A stretch of 64,000 bases of DNA from Cichorium intybus (GCA_023525715.1 JAKNSD010000072.1:1121064-1185063); one strand, 5' to 3'. Shown: positions 34,237-49,863, counted from the stretch's first letter. Notes: generated from the letters alone by a model not told the origin. Numbers and translations: made by a program.

Positions 34237-34984
34237 GGAACTAAATAAACGATCCTAAGATTAAGAAGTAAGTGATTAATGAAATCATGAAGTGGTTGTT
34301 ATGTGATTCTGATGAAATCCATTATTCGGATGGAATGCATGAAATCATTGCTAAGTTATGCTACTTGTATGTATTTTGATTCAGATAAATGAGAGATGTG
34401 TAGGCTAGACCTACTCGCTCTAATTAGGATTTGGTCAAGTAGATTTTTACTTATTACTCAGTCTACGTAGATTGTTACTTGGTCAATGTAGATTATTAAT
34501 CGGTCTGCGTAGGTTGTTACTATGCTCGTGTAAATAACATAAAGACCCCCCATTTTCATTTTTAATACCATATAACTTCTAGTTACAATCAGTCAAACTC
34601 ATAGTATATTAAATATGGTTATTACACACCCAATAACTGTTGTAACAATAAATTTATATCCTTGAATATTTTAAAGGTGGGGATTGAGGGACAATACAAC
34701 TTAGAAGAGGGTGGTTGATCATAAAAGTTTGAAGTGTTAAGTTGAGTAACTGGTAAAGACATATCCCCTACATTTATGATTAAAAATGTTTGTCATGTTT
34801 TGAACTAGGTAAAACGTTTTGAATATCTTATGCGCCATGTGTAATATTATATGTAACCCTATATACATTCATGAGAATGATATTTAAGAGTATTTTGATT
34901 AAGACTAAAAGCCTATATTATTTTGTAAACCCTTTTTCATCTTGAATTTGTTCATTCTTTATAATGTGGAATGACTGAGTGATT
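34237..34984. other. Intergenic DNA with short repeats
   Basis: No gene. Around 34430-34530 there are three loose copies of a motif like TCTACGTAGATTGTTACTTGG. The remainder is AT-rich and continues, across the nested insertions, at 47819. Confidence 0.45.
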
Positions 34985-35898
34985 ATTAATGTGACACCCC
35001 ATTTTTACTGTTTGCAAATACTATGGTTTTCCATATAAATACAGGAATACAAAAATACGGTTTATCAAAAGCCGATCATTTACATGTTTAAAAACAGTGG
35101 GTGTTATAAATCCATACCAAAACTAACCATAGTAAGCAAGAAAGGATTAAACCTTGAGTCCAAGATAGGAGATATGTGGGATCCACTCCAGCTAAACTTT
35201 ATCCAATTATAGCATAGCATTTAATCTGGAATACATGGCAAAACATAAAATACGTAAGACAATAATGTCTCGTGAGTTACATGAGTTTTAGACTCAAACC
35301 TTTAACTTCTTTTTCCAACTTTTTATAAAACTTATACTTGAAACATCTTTCAAAGCTTCATAGTAATAACATACCAAAGCTCTTTACTTTTCAAAATAAT
35401 TTTTATAACATACTTTACAGAAATAACATCTTTCCTTACTTTCTTTGACTGGTTTTATAAGCTTGCTGGATTTTTATACTTAGGGCTTTAATCACTATAA
35501 GTGATACCCCAAGTCTCTATGGCTAGAAAGAACGGATCAATCCTCACCATAGAAGTACTGAGGCAATCTACTTCGCGATGGGGATTTTTCCCCAGTAGAC
35601 CCCTTACCTAACCCGGGTAGGTTGGAACATAGTTCCCTTACTAACGCTGCTTGCTACAATTACCGGTCATACAAAACATTTTCTGCTTACTTTAACATTA
35701 CTTACTTGCATAGTGGCTAATTGCCAAACTTCACCATTTCTTGTCTTTATGGCTAAATGCCAAATTCATAACTTTTGTTTCACAAAAACCATATATTTAA
35801 AACATGTCTTTATAACATACTAAGCTTTATGCCAAAACATACTTCCCAACATCTTATGGCTATATGCCATTTATACTCAAAAACATATACGGTTTGTA

Positions 35899-38677
<2,779 letters not shown>

Positions 38678-38691
38678 GTCTCCCCTACTTT
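38678..38691 (-). promoter_or_regulatory. Polypurine tract of the 10 kb gypsy element
   Basis: The minus strand reads AAAGTAGGGGAGAC directly before the 3' LTR start. It primes plus-strand DNA synthesis. Confidence 0.85.
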
Positions 38692-38727
38692 AGGAAATTT
38701 CGTCCCGAAATTTAAGAAGAGAGTACC

Positions 38728-41298
38728 TTAAGAGAAAAGCTGCGGGTATTTGGTACACATATGATCCTCACGCTCCCATGTATACTCGGGTCCACGTGCT
38801 GACTGCCACCTGACCTTGACCAGGGGAATGCGACTTCTTTTGAGTTGCTTTTCCTTTCGGTCGGCAATTTCCAAGGGTTTCTCAATAAATTGCATTGTCT
38901 CGTCGATTTGGATATCCTCGAGAGGAACATGAAGGTTCTCGTCTGCTAAACACTTCTTGAGGTTGGCTATATGAAATACTGGGTGAAATTTATTAAGCTC
39001 TATTGGTAGATCCAACTCGTAGGCTACTGGTCCGATCCTTTTCAGGATTTTGAACGGGCCTACATAGCGTGGTGCCAATTTACCCTTCCGTCCAAATCGA
39101 ACCACACCTTTCCATGGGGACACTTTTAACATGACCATGTCACCCACGGTAAATTCAAGCGGTTTGCGTCGCTTGTCGGCGTAACTCTTTTGTCGGCTAC
39201 GAGCTGCGAGAAGGTTATTGCGAATCTGAGTGATTTTGTCGGTTGTTTCCTGGATAAGCTCAGGACCGACGATTGGAGAATCCACTGTTGCGCGAATCAC
39301 GTGGGACTCGCCAATTTCATGCCAGCAAATAGGAGATCGGCATTTACGGCCATACAATGCCTCAAATGGCGGCATCTTGATGCTAGAATGATAACTGTTA
39401 TTATAGGAGAATTCCACCAACGGTAAATGAGAGTCCCAGTTTCCTCCGAAATCTAAGACACACGCCCTCAACATATCTTCGAGTGTTTGAATTGTCCTCT
39501 CAGATTGACCATCGGTTTGAGGATGATAGGCGGTACTGAGATCGAGGCGGGTTCCCATGGCTGCTTGAAGTGATTGCCAAAACCGAGAGAGAAATCTCCC
39601 ATCACGATCTGAAATGATGCTGAGAGGGATGCCATGCCGACTAACTATCTCGTCGATGTAAATCCGAGCAAGTTGTTCGACCTTGAAATGTTCACGGATG
39701 GGAAGGAAATGAGCGGAATTGGTCAAATGGTTAATGATTACCCAAATGCAGTCGTGTCCCTTGGTGGTACGGGGAAGTTTGGTTACGAAATCCATGGCGA
39801 TCGCTTCCCATTTCCACTCGGGGATTACCGGTTGGATCAATAGTCCAGAGGGTCGTTGATGTTCTGCTTTGACCCTGGAACATGTAAGACATTTGGCCAC
39901 GAATAAAGCAATATCCTTTTTCATTCCCGACCACCAATAATTGGTTCTCAGGCCATGATACATCTTGTCAGCACCAGGATGAATGGAATATCGAGTTTTA
40001 TGGATTTCTTCCATCAGGAAGGTACGAAGATTGTCGCGATCTGGGATCCAGATGCGATCTTGATAATAGAAAATACCATCAGATTTACTTTCCAACTCCC
40101 CATCAATTCCCGTGGGCATGTTATTTTCGGTAATTGCCGAGTGTTGGGCTCCTCGAATTCGGTCACTGAGATTGGACAAGATAGGAGAACATATTAGATG
40201 AAATGTTTTGGCATGTTCTTTTCGACTTAACGCGTCGGCTACCACGTTTGCCTTGCCCGGATGATAGCGTATTTCACACTCGTAATCATTTAGGAGTTCA
40301 ACCCAACGTGTTTGTCTCATGTTGAGTTCCTTTTGATTAAGAATATGTTGCAAGCTCTTGTGGTCGGTGAAAATTACGCATTTAGTGCCGTAAAGGTAAT
40401 GCCTCCAAATTTTAAGAGCGAAAACCACGGCACCGAGCTCCAAATCATGAGTCGTATAATTCCTTTCATGGATTTTGAGTTGTCGCGATGCGTAAGCTAT
40501 AACCTTTCCCCTTTGCATCAAAACACAACCTAGACCGAGATTGGAGGCATCGCAGTATACCACGGAATCTTCGCATCCTTCAGGGAGTGTAAGAATCGGA
40601 GCATCACACAATCTTTGTTTAAGGGTTTGGAAAGCGTCTTCCTGCTTGGGTCCCCAATCAAATGGCGTACCCTTGCAAGTGAGAAAAGTAAGCGGTAAAG
40701 CGATCTTTGAGAAATTTGAAATGAAATGCCGGTAATAGCCAACTAAACCGAGGAATAACCGAATTTCCTTGGGGGTACGTGGGGCTTTCCAATTCTTAAC
40801 TGCTTCAACTTTTGCGGGATCGACTAAAATACCCTTGTCACTTACAATATGACCGAGGAATTGTACCTCATTTAACCAAAACTCGCATTTCGAAAATTTG
40901 GCATAGAGTTGATTTCCTTGCAATGTTTGGAGAGTTAGACGAAGGTGTCTTTCATGGTCTGCCTTTGTCTTGGAGTAAATGAGGATGTCATCAATAAAGA
41001 CGATAACAAAACGGTCGAGATAAGGTTTAAATACCCGATTCATCAAGTCCATGAATGCGGCAGGGGCATTCGTTAGGCCAAAAGGCATAACGGTGAACTC
41101 GTAATGACCATAGCGGGTTCGGAAAACGGTTTTGGGGATGTCTTCTTCCCATACTCGAAGTTGGTGATAACCCGAGCGGAGGTCGATTTTTGAGAAGCAT
41201 GAAGCTCGTTGAAGCTGATCAAAAAGGTCGTCGATCCGAGGTAACGGATATCGGTTCTTGATGGTCAATTTATTTAACTCCCGATAATCGATACACAT
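38728..41298 (-). CDS. Gypsy Pol: reverse transcriptase, RNase H, integrase, chromodomain-like tail
   Basis: An open frame of 856 residues. The reverse transcriptase begins at MCIDYRELNKLTIKNRYPLP and has MPFGLTNAPAAF and the catalytic FIDD box (FVIVFIDDILIYSK). RNase H follows (CDASNLGLGCVLMQRG, TDHKSL, DALSR). Integrase has the H-H-C-C finger (IHPGADKMY to CLTC) and the D,D,E core (AMDFVTKLP, ISDRDGRF, TIQTLEDML). The tail IPLVKVRWQSARGPEYTWER is chromodomain-like, as in plant chromoviruses. The frame actually continues about 24 codons upstream. There a 1 bp deletion (near 41373) and a TAG (41394) separate it from protease, so the natural Gag-Pol polyprotein cannot be made in one frame. The first residue given is simply the first Met. 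Confidence 0.88.
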   Translation of the reverse strand: MCIDYRELNKLTIKNRYPLPRIDDLFDQLQRASCFSKIDLRSGYHQLRVWEEDIPKTVFRTRYGHYEFTVMPFGLTNAPAAFMDLMNRVFKPYLDRFVIVFIDDILIYSKTKADHERHLRLTLQTLQGNQLYAKFSKCEFWLNEVQFLGHIVSDKGILVDPAKVEAVKNWKAPRTPKEIRLFLGLVGYYRHFISNFSKIALPLTFLTCKGTPFDWGPKQEDAFQTLKQRLCDAPILTLPEGCEDSVVYCDASNLGLGCVLMQRGKVIAYASRQLKIHERNYTTHDLELGAVVFALKIWRHYLYGTKCVIFTDHKSLQHILNQKELNMRQTRWVELLNDYECEIRYHPGKANVVADALSRKEHAKTFHLICSPILSNLSDRIRGAQHSAITENNMPTGIDGELESKSDGIFYYQDRIWIPDRDNLRTFLMEEIHKTRYSIHPGADKMYHGLRTNYWWSGMKKDIALFVAKCLTCSRVKAEHQRPSGLLIQPVIPEWKWEAIAMDFVTKLPRTTKGHDCIWVIINHLTNSAHFLPIREHFKVEQLARIYIDEIVSRHGIPLSIISDRDGRFLSRFWQSLQAAMGTRLDLSTAYHPQTDGQSERTIQTLEDMLRACVLDFGGNWDSHLPLVEFSYNNSYHSSIKMPPFEALYGRKCRSPICWHEIGESHVIRATVDSPIVGPELIQETTDKITQIRNNLLAARSRQKSYADKRRKPLEFTVGDMVMLKVSPWKGVVRFGRKGKLAPRYVGPFKILKRIGPVAYELDLPIELNKFHPVFHIANLKKCLADENLHVPLEDIQIDETMQFIEKPLEIADRKEKQLKRSRIPLVKVRWQSARGPEYTWEREDHMCTKYPQLFS

Positions 41299-41393
41299 AC
41301 GAAACGAAACATCTTTCTTTTTGATGAAGAGAACCGGGGCTCCCCAGGGTGAAGTACTAGGGCGGATAACCCCTTATCGGTTAATTCTTGGAG

Positions 41394-42128
41394 CTAACTT
41401 GCCAATTCTTGCATCTCGGTTGGAGCCAACCGATATGGAGACTTGGCTATGGGAGCAGCCTCAGGAACGAGATCGATGCGGAACTCTAGCTCACGTACTG
41501 GAGGGAGTCCAGATACGTCATCGGGAAAGATGTCGGGAAAGTCTCGTACAATCGGAATATCTTCGATCTTCTTTTTTTCGACCTTTGTTTCCACCACATG
41601 GGCTAAGAAAGCCATGTATTCTTTACGTAGATACGATCGAGCTTGAGTACATGACATAAGACTAAGCTTTTTTGAACGAGTCTCGCCATAAATATGAAGA
41701 CTTTGACCGTCGGCAAGAGGAATACGAATAAACTTCTCGTAACATACTATTTCAGCATGGTTTTGGGATAGCCAATCCATTCCCACGATGATTTCGAAGC
41801 TACCAAGTTCCATAGGAACTAAATTGACAGAAAATTTTTGACCGCAAAAATCGAAAGTGCAATCTTGGATGACTGCATTGAGTGAAATGTATTTTCCATT
41901 GGCGACTTCTATGGTAAAATGTTCATCAAGAATCGTGCGAGGTGTGTGAAGTATGGGTTCAAATTCCAAAGACACAAAACTTTTATCAGCACCTAAATCA
42001 AAAAGTACTGACGCGTAGCAGTCATTTATGAGAAACGTACAATTTACGACCTTGTTATCGGTCTGTGCTAGGGTTGCGGTAATGACAAATGCTCGGCCTT
42101 TGGGAGCTGGAACATGTATTGTTGGATT
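41394..42128 (-). pseudogene. Gypsy aspartic protease and start of RT (broken)
   Basis: One frame from the stop at 42129 to the stop at 41394 carries the retropepsin-like protease: LFDLGADKSFVS near 41999, FEIIVGMDWLSQNHAEI, then the linker to RT (VRDFPDIFPDDVSGLPP). The catalytic triad Asp-Ser/Thr-Gly is Asp-Leu-Gly at 41999-41991 (codon TTA), which should abolish activity. Upstream it is in frame with the zinc-knuckle relic but cut by a TAA. This is dead coding sequence in a young insertion. Confidence 0.8.
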
Positions 42129-42521
42129 TTACTGGGCTTGAGTGTTAATGATATTGACAAGCCTAGGACACGTGTTTCTGAAATGGGTGGGGTCACCACA
42201 GTTGAAGCATGTTCCAGTTGGATACCGGGTTTGTGTTTGCTGATTTGAGGGTAGAGCGAATGGTCGCTGAGTTTTTTGGTGCACGGCATGTGTCCGCCAA
42301 GTGGCCATAGCGACCACAAGTCGTACAAAGGTGACACGGGCTGGTGGACATATGGTGATAGTTACAATGGTTACAGAGGGGGTCGTAATGCCATCTATGA
42401 GAAACACGCATATGGTCTTGTGAGTTATTTGTAAATTAATTATGGAAATTAAGTTTGTGGACATTGTTGGGTAAAATGATTGTAAAACACTTGTTGGACC
42501 ATGGTTAGGAGTGTTGGGCAC
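42129..42521 (-). pseudogene. Gag zinc-knuckle relic of the 10 kb element
   Basis: Two CCHC zinc knuckles lie in different frames: CTTCGRYGHLADTC (frame ending at 42193) and CFNCGDPTHFRNTC (frame ending at 42129). A frameshift therefore separates them. The capsid part of Gag, normally several hundred residues upstream, is not recognisable, so most of gag is deleted or decayed. Confidence 0.7.
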
Positions 42522-43207
42522 CTTTTGGGCTTTCCATGGGTACTAAATTTGAAGCATGTAGCAATTGCGTGGGCCCCCACAATACTAAGTTTTCACATGT
42601 TTTTCCCACTTCAAGACCCATTAGGGAACTTAATAGTCCAATGAGTTGGCCATTTTGGAGTGTATCCTTTCGGATACGTTTGATAAGGTCGGGTAGTTTG
42701 ATGGCTCAAAAGTAATGTGAATGACGCACTTTGGCCTATAGGTTTGGGAACTCTCGCCTTTGGTCCCCAGGTAAGCAAACTGGTCCCTCGGTTGATTGGC
42801 ATGTATACGAATGCTTACCTAGTCAGGACTTTCGGGCTACCGGCACCTCCCCCTTCCAGTTACTACGCGTCCATTACTTTGATCCTACCCAACTAGAGTG
42901 GATGACTTTTAATTTCCTATGAGCTCTAAGGAATATATATGTATATAAATTTTTATTTTGAAACCATTTGAGTATGTGTGTGATTTTAAGAGAAAGAGGA
43001 GAAAATTCACAAGTGTATGCACACATATAAGTGTCGGGAATAATACGTAAGCACATAAGGGAGCAATTAGCACACAAAGGTATTCCTAGGATTTTCTAAG
43101 TGCGAATTTCATGCAGATGTGTGTGCATTTTATAAACTAGCATACGAGAGGACCCTAGAGGCTATAGACTAGGTCAAGGCAATTAACCTAATTCCCTATA
43201 GTCAAGG
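42522..43207 (-). other. Leader region of the 10 kb element where gag capsid should be
   Basis: Nearly 700 bases between the knuckle relic and the primer-binding site have no recognisable Gag capsid. Only short ORFs occur. Confidence 0.5.
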
Positions 43208-43219
43208 GCTCTGATACCA
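43208..43219 (-). promoter_or_regulatory. Primer-binding site (initiator tRNA-Met) of the 10 kb element
   Basis: The minus strand reads TGGTATCAGAGC three bases inside the 5' LTR. Confidence 0.9.
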
Positions 43220-43222
43220 ATC

Positions 43223-45921
43223 TGTCACACCCCGATCCTTGGCGGAATCGATAAAGGTGTGATATATTGTTCAAAGTCTCATGACAACTATGTTATAATA
43301 TGATTAGATTCAATTAAGTACTAAGTATGCAAACAAGATCCACAACATACAAATACAAATCCAAATACAACAACATTTATTACATCAAATTTAAATAGTC
43401 TTGTGGGTTTCTAAGGTACACCCTACTTTTCATCAACTTCATTCTTCAAATCTGCATCATGGGTAAAAACAGGTCAACTACGAGAGTTGGTGAGTAATCT
43501 AGTTTTATTAAAGAAAATTGTGAGTTTGAATAATTTGAAATTTGTTTTCTTTTGAAGTTGGCAAGCAACTGTTATTGAGATAACAATTTATAAATCAAAA
43601 ATTGATTAACAAATGATAACAACAACAATAAGTCCTCACCCTATATATACATATATATGTATATATAGGATGGAGCATCTAATCATCATACACACACAAC
43701 CACGTGCGATCAATCACCTTAGCGTCTCAAGGCGGGGTGGTCAACCCAATAGCGCTATTATTGTCCATAACGTACCTCAAGAATACGGGCATAGTCATAG
43801 AGATTAGACTAAAAATGATAATGCACTACAAGTACATGTAGCGTAAACAAACAATAATTATACAAATAATGATTCAAGTATAAATGTCCCAACAATGTCT
43901 CAATGGTGAAAAAATAATAAAATGAAGTTGGAACATATTAAAACCACATGATACACCCCAAAAGTATTGAAAATTATAAATTATGGGGTAGATTACTCAC
44001 ATTAGTCCAAACGGAATACGCGTGTTGTACGATAGACGGCTCGGGTCAAAACGACGTGGAACCTATTATAATTAATAGTTTTGGTTTAGGAACTACTAAA
44101 CGGGAATGGAGTATTAATAAAAATAATTAGACACATATTCTTATATTAGATGAATTAACAATAATCAAATTTTGTTTTGAATATTAATGTATTCATAGGT
44201 TAGATGAATTTTAAATTGAATTAATTACTTTGCTTAATTAATTTATATTTTCACTTTAGGCAAGATTTTAATAATTTCTTATTAAAATAATAACTTGTCA
44301 AATTATAAGTATTTACAGATTTTATATATTATAAACAATTATTTATATGAAATAATCATTAAAAATGCATTTTTACATGCTTAGATACTTAGGAAAATGG
44401 TTTTAAATACTAAACAGTAATGAAACATTCTGAAATTATCAGAAAATCATTATTTCATAAAATAGTAATTACTGTAAAATTTTCATATTTTTCTTAACTG
44501 CTTTAGTATTTATTTAGTATTTTAATAATTAAACCACAACAAAATTCGGGAAAAACATTAAATGATTCCCAATAATTCTGAAAACTTAACCATAGTTTTC
44601 TAACATTATATTGAGCCTACTGTAAATATTTTGGATATTTTGGACTATGGGAAGTATTTCTTATGTTTTTCATTATTAACTAATCAATAATATCATAAAT
44701 AATAGGAACATATTAAGAGAAATTCATTAGACTTTTTATTTATGATTAACATGTTATATATGATATTCTGATAAGGTTTTATAATTTTTGGATATGTGTA
44801 GCTATTTATTATCAATTTAAACCATTAAATAATCATTAAATCAGGAAAAATAAGCAAACATTATTACAAAAATCTGTAAATTTTGTCATGGAGTCTTTAA
44901 AATGCTAATAAGGTGCGAAAAATATAAAATCTAGTTTTTAACATACATAACTATATTTTGCAATTTATTTGTCTACAACAAAATAAAATACAAAATAAGC
45001 ATCAAACAGTAATATAAATGCATGAAACTTTATAAATCCACTTTACTCAATATATGGGTTGTTCCAAAATGTTCCCAGAATTTATTGACTGCAAAAAGTA
45101 TTTTATGTGAATTATTGCCCTATTTTATTGCAATAATTATAGTAATTCAATAAAAATAAGTTATTTTCTGAAAATTTCCAGAACTTCTTATTTTATTGAT
45201 GGGATCCTGAGAAAAATCAGGTTCATGCATAAAATGAGTTTTGGATAGTTTGGTGGATTTAATTTGTTTCATTCATGAATTTGAGACTTTTAACAACATA
45301 CCTTGATGAATGCTTCAAGAAGGATGGAGATTTGAGTATGAGGGATTGTACTTGGCTGGAAAATTGATATTTCTTGGAAGAATTTCGAGATTGAGAGTGA
45401 GAGAAAGAATAGAGAGGGTTTGAGTGGTGATGAGAATAATGTGTTGGGAGAAAAATGAAAGGAAAGATGATGGGAGGTGTGAGTGGGAGACCATGAGAAT
45501 AACTTTTGGCTTTTGGTGGTCTTCATAATTTCCCACTAGCACAAGCATCTCTATGTAATACACTAACTAATATAAAAATTTTATAAAATTTAATGTAGAG
45601 TTTATAAAAATAGAGTTTTATAAAAAAATAGGTTATTATTTGATTATAACAATCTACTTTGATTTGAAGTTTAATTATAGCATTCAAGTTTGATTCTTTT
45701 AATTTAATTAGAGCATCATACTTTGATTTGATTTTAATATGGTATCATAATTTAATTTGATTATAGTTATAACGTTATACTATGCTATATTGCTATTAAC
45801 GTCAATTTATATCGTATTTGTATGGGTTTTGATCCTATTAGCGTCAAGTAAGTTCGAGTAGGGTTTATTAAATTTCCAATTGGGTTGGGTTGACCTGAAT
45901 CCATTTTAGGCGGATGTCACA
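43223..45921 (-). repeat. 5' LTR of the 10 kb gypsy element
   Basis: 2699 bp, the partner of 35899-38677. It includes a small open frame of 78 codons (45526-45290) that is also present in the other LTR. There is no sign that this encodes a protein. The promoter should be in this LTR. Confidence 0.93.
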
Positions 45922-46573
45922 TTGTAACCAAAACATACTTCTTAAACATCTTGTGGCTATATGTCATTCATACTTGAAAACACATATAACTTGTAATCAA
46001 AGTATACTTTCACATAATTGGTACATAGACCAACATAACTTCAAATATAGTATCATACTTTCTCATCAAATTAGAAATAATACTCTTGCAAATAATTTCA
46101 CATAAAGATATTTTATAAGAAATCTTGTAAATACTTACTTGCCATGTACCCCAGAATGGGTAAAAATACTGCATGTACTCACCTCATGTATTGCTAGAAG
46201 ATTGACTACACGTTCCTTGTATTTATACTCTTTTGTGATTAAATAATCACTTGGCATGAACCTATAATTAACATGTTATACATTAACATTCATGCTAACT
46301 GATTCTATAACTCATTAGAGTCCTTATAATACTATCTTGGGTCATAATAAGTGTATAACTTTAAAATGACCAACTTTAATTAAGTTGTATTTTATACATA
46401 TTTTACTACAGTACCCTCGGAGGGTCGTATTTCGATTCCGACAATTTTACATGAAGTTTTGGGCCATAATAGACCTATGTTTAAAATTTGGGGTCAAACG
46501 GACAAGTTTTGGACCAAAACTCAAAATTGAAAATTACTTGGCAGGAGACTCACTGCATGGTTCTGCTGCCGCC

Positions 46574-46653
46574 GCCTCGCGACTCGAACAAGGTGTGGTC
46601 GCGACTCGAAGGAGCCTCGCGACTCGACCAAGTTGTGGTCGCGACTCGAAGGC
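46574..46653. repeat. GC-rich 40 bp tandem pair in the solo LTR
   Basis: Two 40 bp units each contain two TCGCGACTCGA motifs (four copies in total), separated by ACAAGGTGTGG-like spacers. It stands out in an AT-rich LTR. Confidence 0.9.
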
Positions 46654-47818
46654 AAAGAAGATTGCCTTATTTGGCGATTTTTCAAACTGCAGTTTCACTA
46701 TTTGCCCCATTAAGCTCTTAATACTTGACTTAATTAGTTTAGGGTCATTTCCAGGCCCTAAATACCAACTTATACTTAACTTTAAACTTCAAAATCATCA
46801 AATCATCTTTATAAATTTGGAAATTCTTCCAAAATCCTCATTTTTCACCAAAAACCCATTTATTGAATTTTCAAACTTGTAGACTGATTTCTTACTTCTT
46901 TTATGACATTTTTAACATAACAAAACCATTAGAACTATATGAAATCAGTTTCAACTCATTAATTCAATTGTTCTCATAAAATCCCGTTTTTGACATTTTT
47001 GGTCCAAAAACTGAAATTTCTTTAAACTATCTCTTACAACTGATTTCTTCCATCTTTTATAGTATATTGAACTTCATAAAAACCATTAAAACCATCATTG
47101 ATCACAAGGACCCGTGAACTAGGGTTCTTGAGCCAAAATCATATTTTCTTGATTTTTCAACATATTCAATTACTAGAACATGTTTAATTGATGATTTTGA
47201 GCAAGATAAGTTAGATGATTACATTAGAATCATGATTTTCTAAAAAATTCAGAAATCAAAACATAATTCCCGTTCAAGGTTTGGAGCTTAGAGCTTGGAA
47301 ATCTTACCTTTTTAAGCTTGGAATCACCAATTCCAAGTGTTTTCCTTTGATTCCTTTGCCAACCTTCTAGAGTTCTTGCTTCTCCTATGCTCTCTCGCTC
47401 TCTCTCGTTTTCTCTGGAGGTTTCTATAGATTTATGGAGATGAGAGTTAATTAACTCTCTTATTTATATTTTGATTTTATAAAGTATTTACATTTTAGTC
47501 CCTAGCTTTTACCCTTTTGTTCAAAACTAGTCTCAAGGTTCATATATTTTGCAAATCAAATTCCATTAACTAGCAACTTAACATTTTCTTGACATTTTGG
47601 TCATTTCCATGTCAAATGACCATTTTGCCCTTTTAGGCCAAATTTCACTATTCACACATTACAACCCGAACTTCACATAAACTAATATTTTATAACTTTT
47701 TGTTATTGTTTTACCACATTTCCCGCTATATTATTTTCACGACTTTCAAATTTTTTTGGTCTTTACCTTAAGCGTTATCTTGAATATAAATTCAAGATTT
47801 TTGGGTCGTTACAATTAA

Positions 47819-48630
47819 AGTCCCGAAAGAATGATGAGACTGATAACAAAATAAGAAAGACCATTGTCTTAGTGATGGTATTCTAGTCATGCCTCACTTA
47901 TGCATGTAGGCTAGATACCTCATGTATGATTCTTGTGATGATAGCACACTTGTACCTTAAAATGACAAAAATAAGGAGTGATGCATATTGGGCATTTTGG
48001 TAGCAATACATAGTCTTTAGTGAGCTATTGAACGACAAACGACAAACGACTATGAGAAGAATATGGACATGAGATGACTTTGAAAGGGTTTAGGTGCATA
48101 TTTCATTGCATATACATTTTGGTTATTTTATAAATGATATTATTGTTAACTTTTAAATGTTAAATAATAATGAATTATTAAAAACTTGTGGAGAAGAATG
48201 GTGAATGACTTATGATGATGAATGATTAATCACATATTATGATGAATGACGAATGGCTTATGATGATGAATAATGTATATTGTATCATGATGACCTATGA
48301 TGATAAATGACAAATGATAATGAATGATTAATGATGTATAAAAATGAATGACTATGGACGTAAGATGATGAATGAAATAACCTTTGATGATGATAATTAA
48401 TGATTATTTCCGTATACATATTTTAAATTGATTTTGGGGGATTCTCATTAGTCGAATAAATGTGCCTCTTTTTACCTTAAAGATATTGAATCCTGATATT
48501 ACGTACTAGAAATTTCCAATTCCTAACCTACATATTTGGACAGGTGAGAGTAGTGATTGAGAACATTAGAAAAATGATTGGATATTTAAAACGTCATGAT
48601 TAATGTAGTGGTTTCCTTAAATTGATGTTT
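47819..48630. other. Intergenic DNA with degenerate GATGAATGA repeats
   Basis: No gene. From about 48170 to 48400 there are many degenerate copies of ATGATGAATGA-like units. Confidence 0.55.
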
Positions 48631-48631
48631 T

Positions 48632-49580
48632 GATATTGATGGGTTTTCTGAAGGGTTTTGATAAATAAAATAGATCATTTTACGCTAAAACGGAAACGGA
48701 AGCCTTTTAAAATAACGAGTTTATTTTAGAACATTTTAAAACAAAACCATCAAGGATCCATTTACATGAGTAAGAATATATTTAAAAACATACATAAGAT
48801 GTTTTAGAGTGATAACCTTTGTTGCCTTTAAACCCTCTTAGAATTGGGGTGTTGATGTAGATGGTAAAAACCAAAAAGCTTGATTTCTCTACAAGTATCC
48901 ACCACGAAGGTTAAGGCACTTGGATTTATAGATCCTTCTTGTACAAAGAACTTCTTAAGCCTTTAAGTACTTAACAGAATTAAGTACTTAAGGAGAAGCA
49001 CTTCTACACTCTCAAACTTGGAACAAACTTCACAAAATGAGAGAGTAGAGGGAGAGAAAAGGTTAGCCACGTTTTTTAGAGTAAATGAGAGAAAAAATTG
49101 ATGCAAATTTTGCATCTCACTCTCTTTTATACTCACAAGAGAGTCCCATGACTCATACCATCAATAAATGAAAAAGATATGATCTTATACAAAGTATGGG
49201 TGTGTAGGTGAAGGTTGACAAGCAACCTCCACCTAACCCTCCTATGGTGGTGGAAAAAGGACAAGAGTGTCCAACACTCTTCCTTTAGAAACTAACTAAG
49301 TCTAGTTACATCTTAATGTAACCCAAAGTTTCAAAAACTTTGTACATCACTTAATATATCATATCATATGATATAATTATTAGTTTAACTCCTTATAATT
49401 ATTATTTTCACAAAACAATAGTTATTCTCTAATTAAATACACGAGTTAAATTTATTTATTAATTATCAAATACTTAATAAATATTCAATAAGTACCAACT
49501 TGATAAAGGTGTGACCCTATAGGATCATATGTTATTAGTAATATCATTTCATAATGATTCTAGAGCATATAGATCCAACA
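48632..49580 (-). repeat. Copia 3' LTR with polypurine tract
   Basis: On the minus strand TGTTGGATCTATATGCTCTAG starts at 49580, directly preceded by the copia-type polypurine tract GTGGGAGAT (49581-49589). It shares its start and general layout with the LTR at 2569-3690, so it is the same superfamily, diverged. The left boundary is approximate. The internal region is replaced, beyond about 49600, by opposite-strand copia sequence. Confidence 0.65.
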
Positions 49581-49599
49581 ATCTCCCACATGCACAAGA

Positions 49600-49863
49600 T
49601 TCATTATATTGCAGCTAGTGAGGCTGCAAATGAAGCCGTTTGGTTAAAGAACTTCATGGGTGATCTCAGAGTTGTTCCAACAATCCAAGAACCCGTTAAA
49701 ATCTTCTGTGATAACGAAGGTGCAGTCGCGTTGACTAAGGAACCAAAGGATCACAGAAGATCAATGCACATACTCAGGATATACCACTATGTTCGTCACA
49801 AGGTGGAAAGTAAGGACATCGTAGTGAATAGAGTATCATCGAAGGATAATCCGGCTGATCCCT
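49600..49863 (+). pseudogene. Copia RNase H 3' fragment, interrupted by the gypsy array
   Basis: The plus strand encodes YIAASEAANEAVWLKNFMGD, then FCDNEGAVALTKEPKDHRRS, HYVRHKVES and SSKDNPADPL, the C-terminal RNase H of Ty1-copia Pol. It has no start. Similarity begins abruptly at about 49600 next to the copia LTR of the other strand. It ends in mid-motif where the gypsy LTR starts at 49864. Confidence 0.85.

Noticed and set aside
46385..46882. 165-codon open frame in the solo LTR
   Set aside because: It lies across the GC-rich 40 bp repeat and LTR sequence, has no known domain, and is likely chance.
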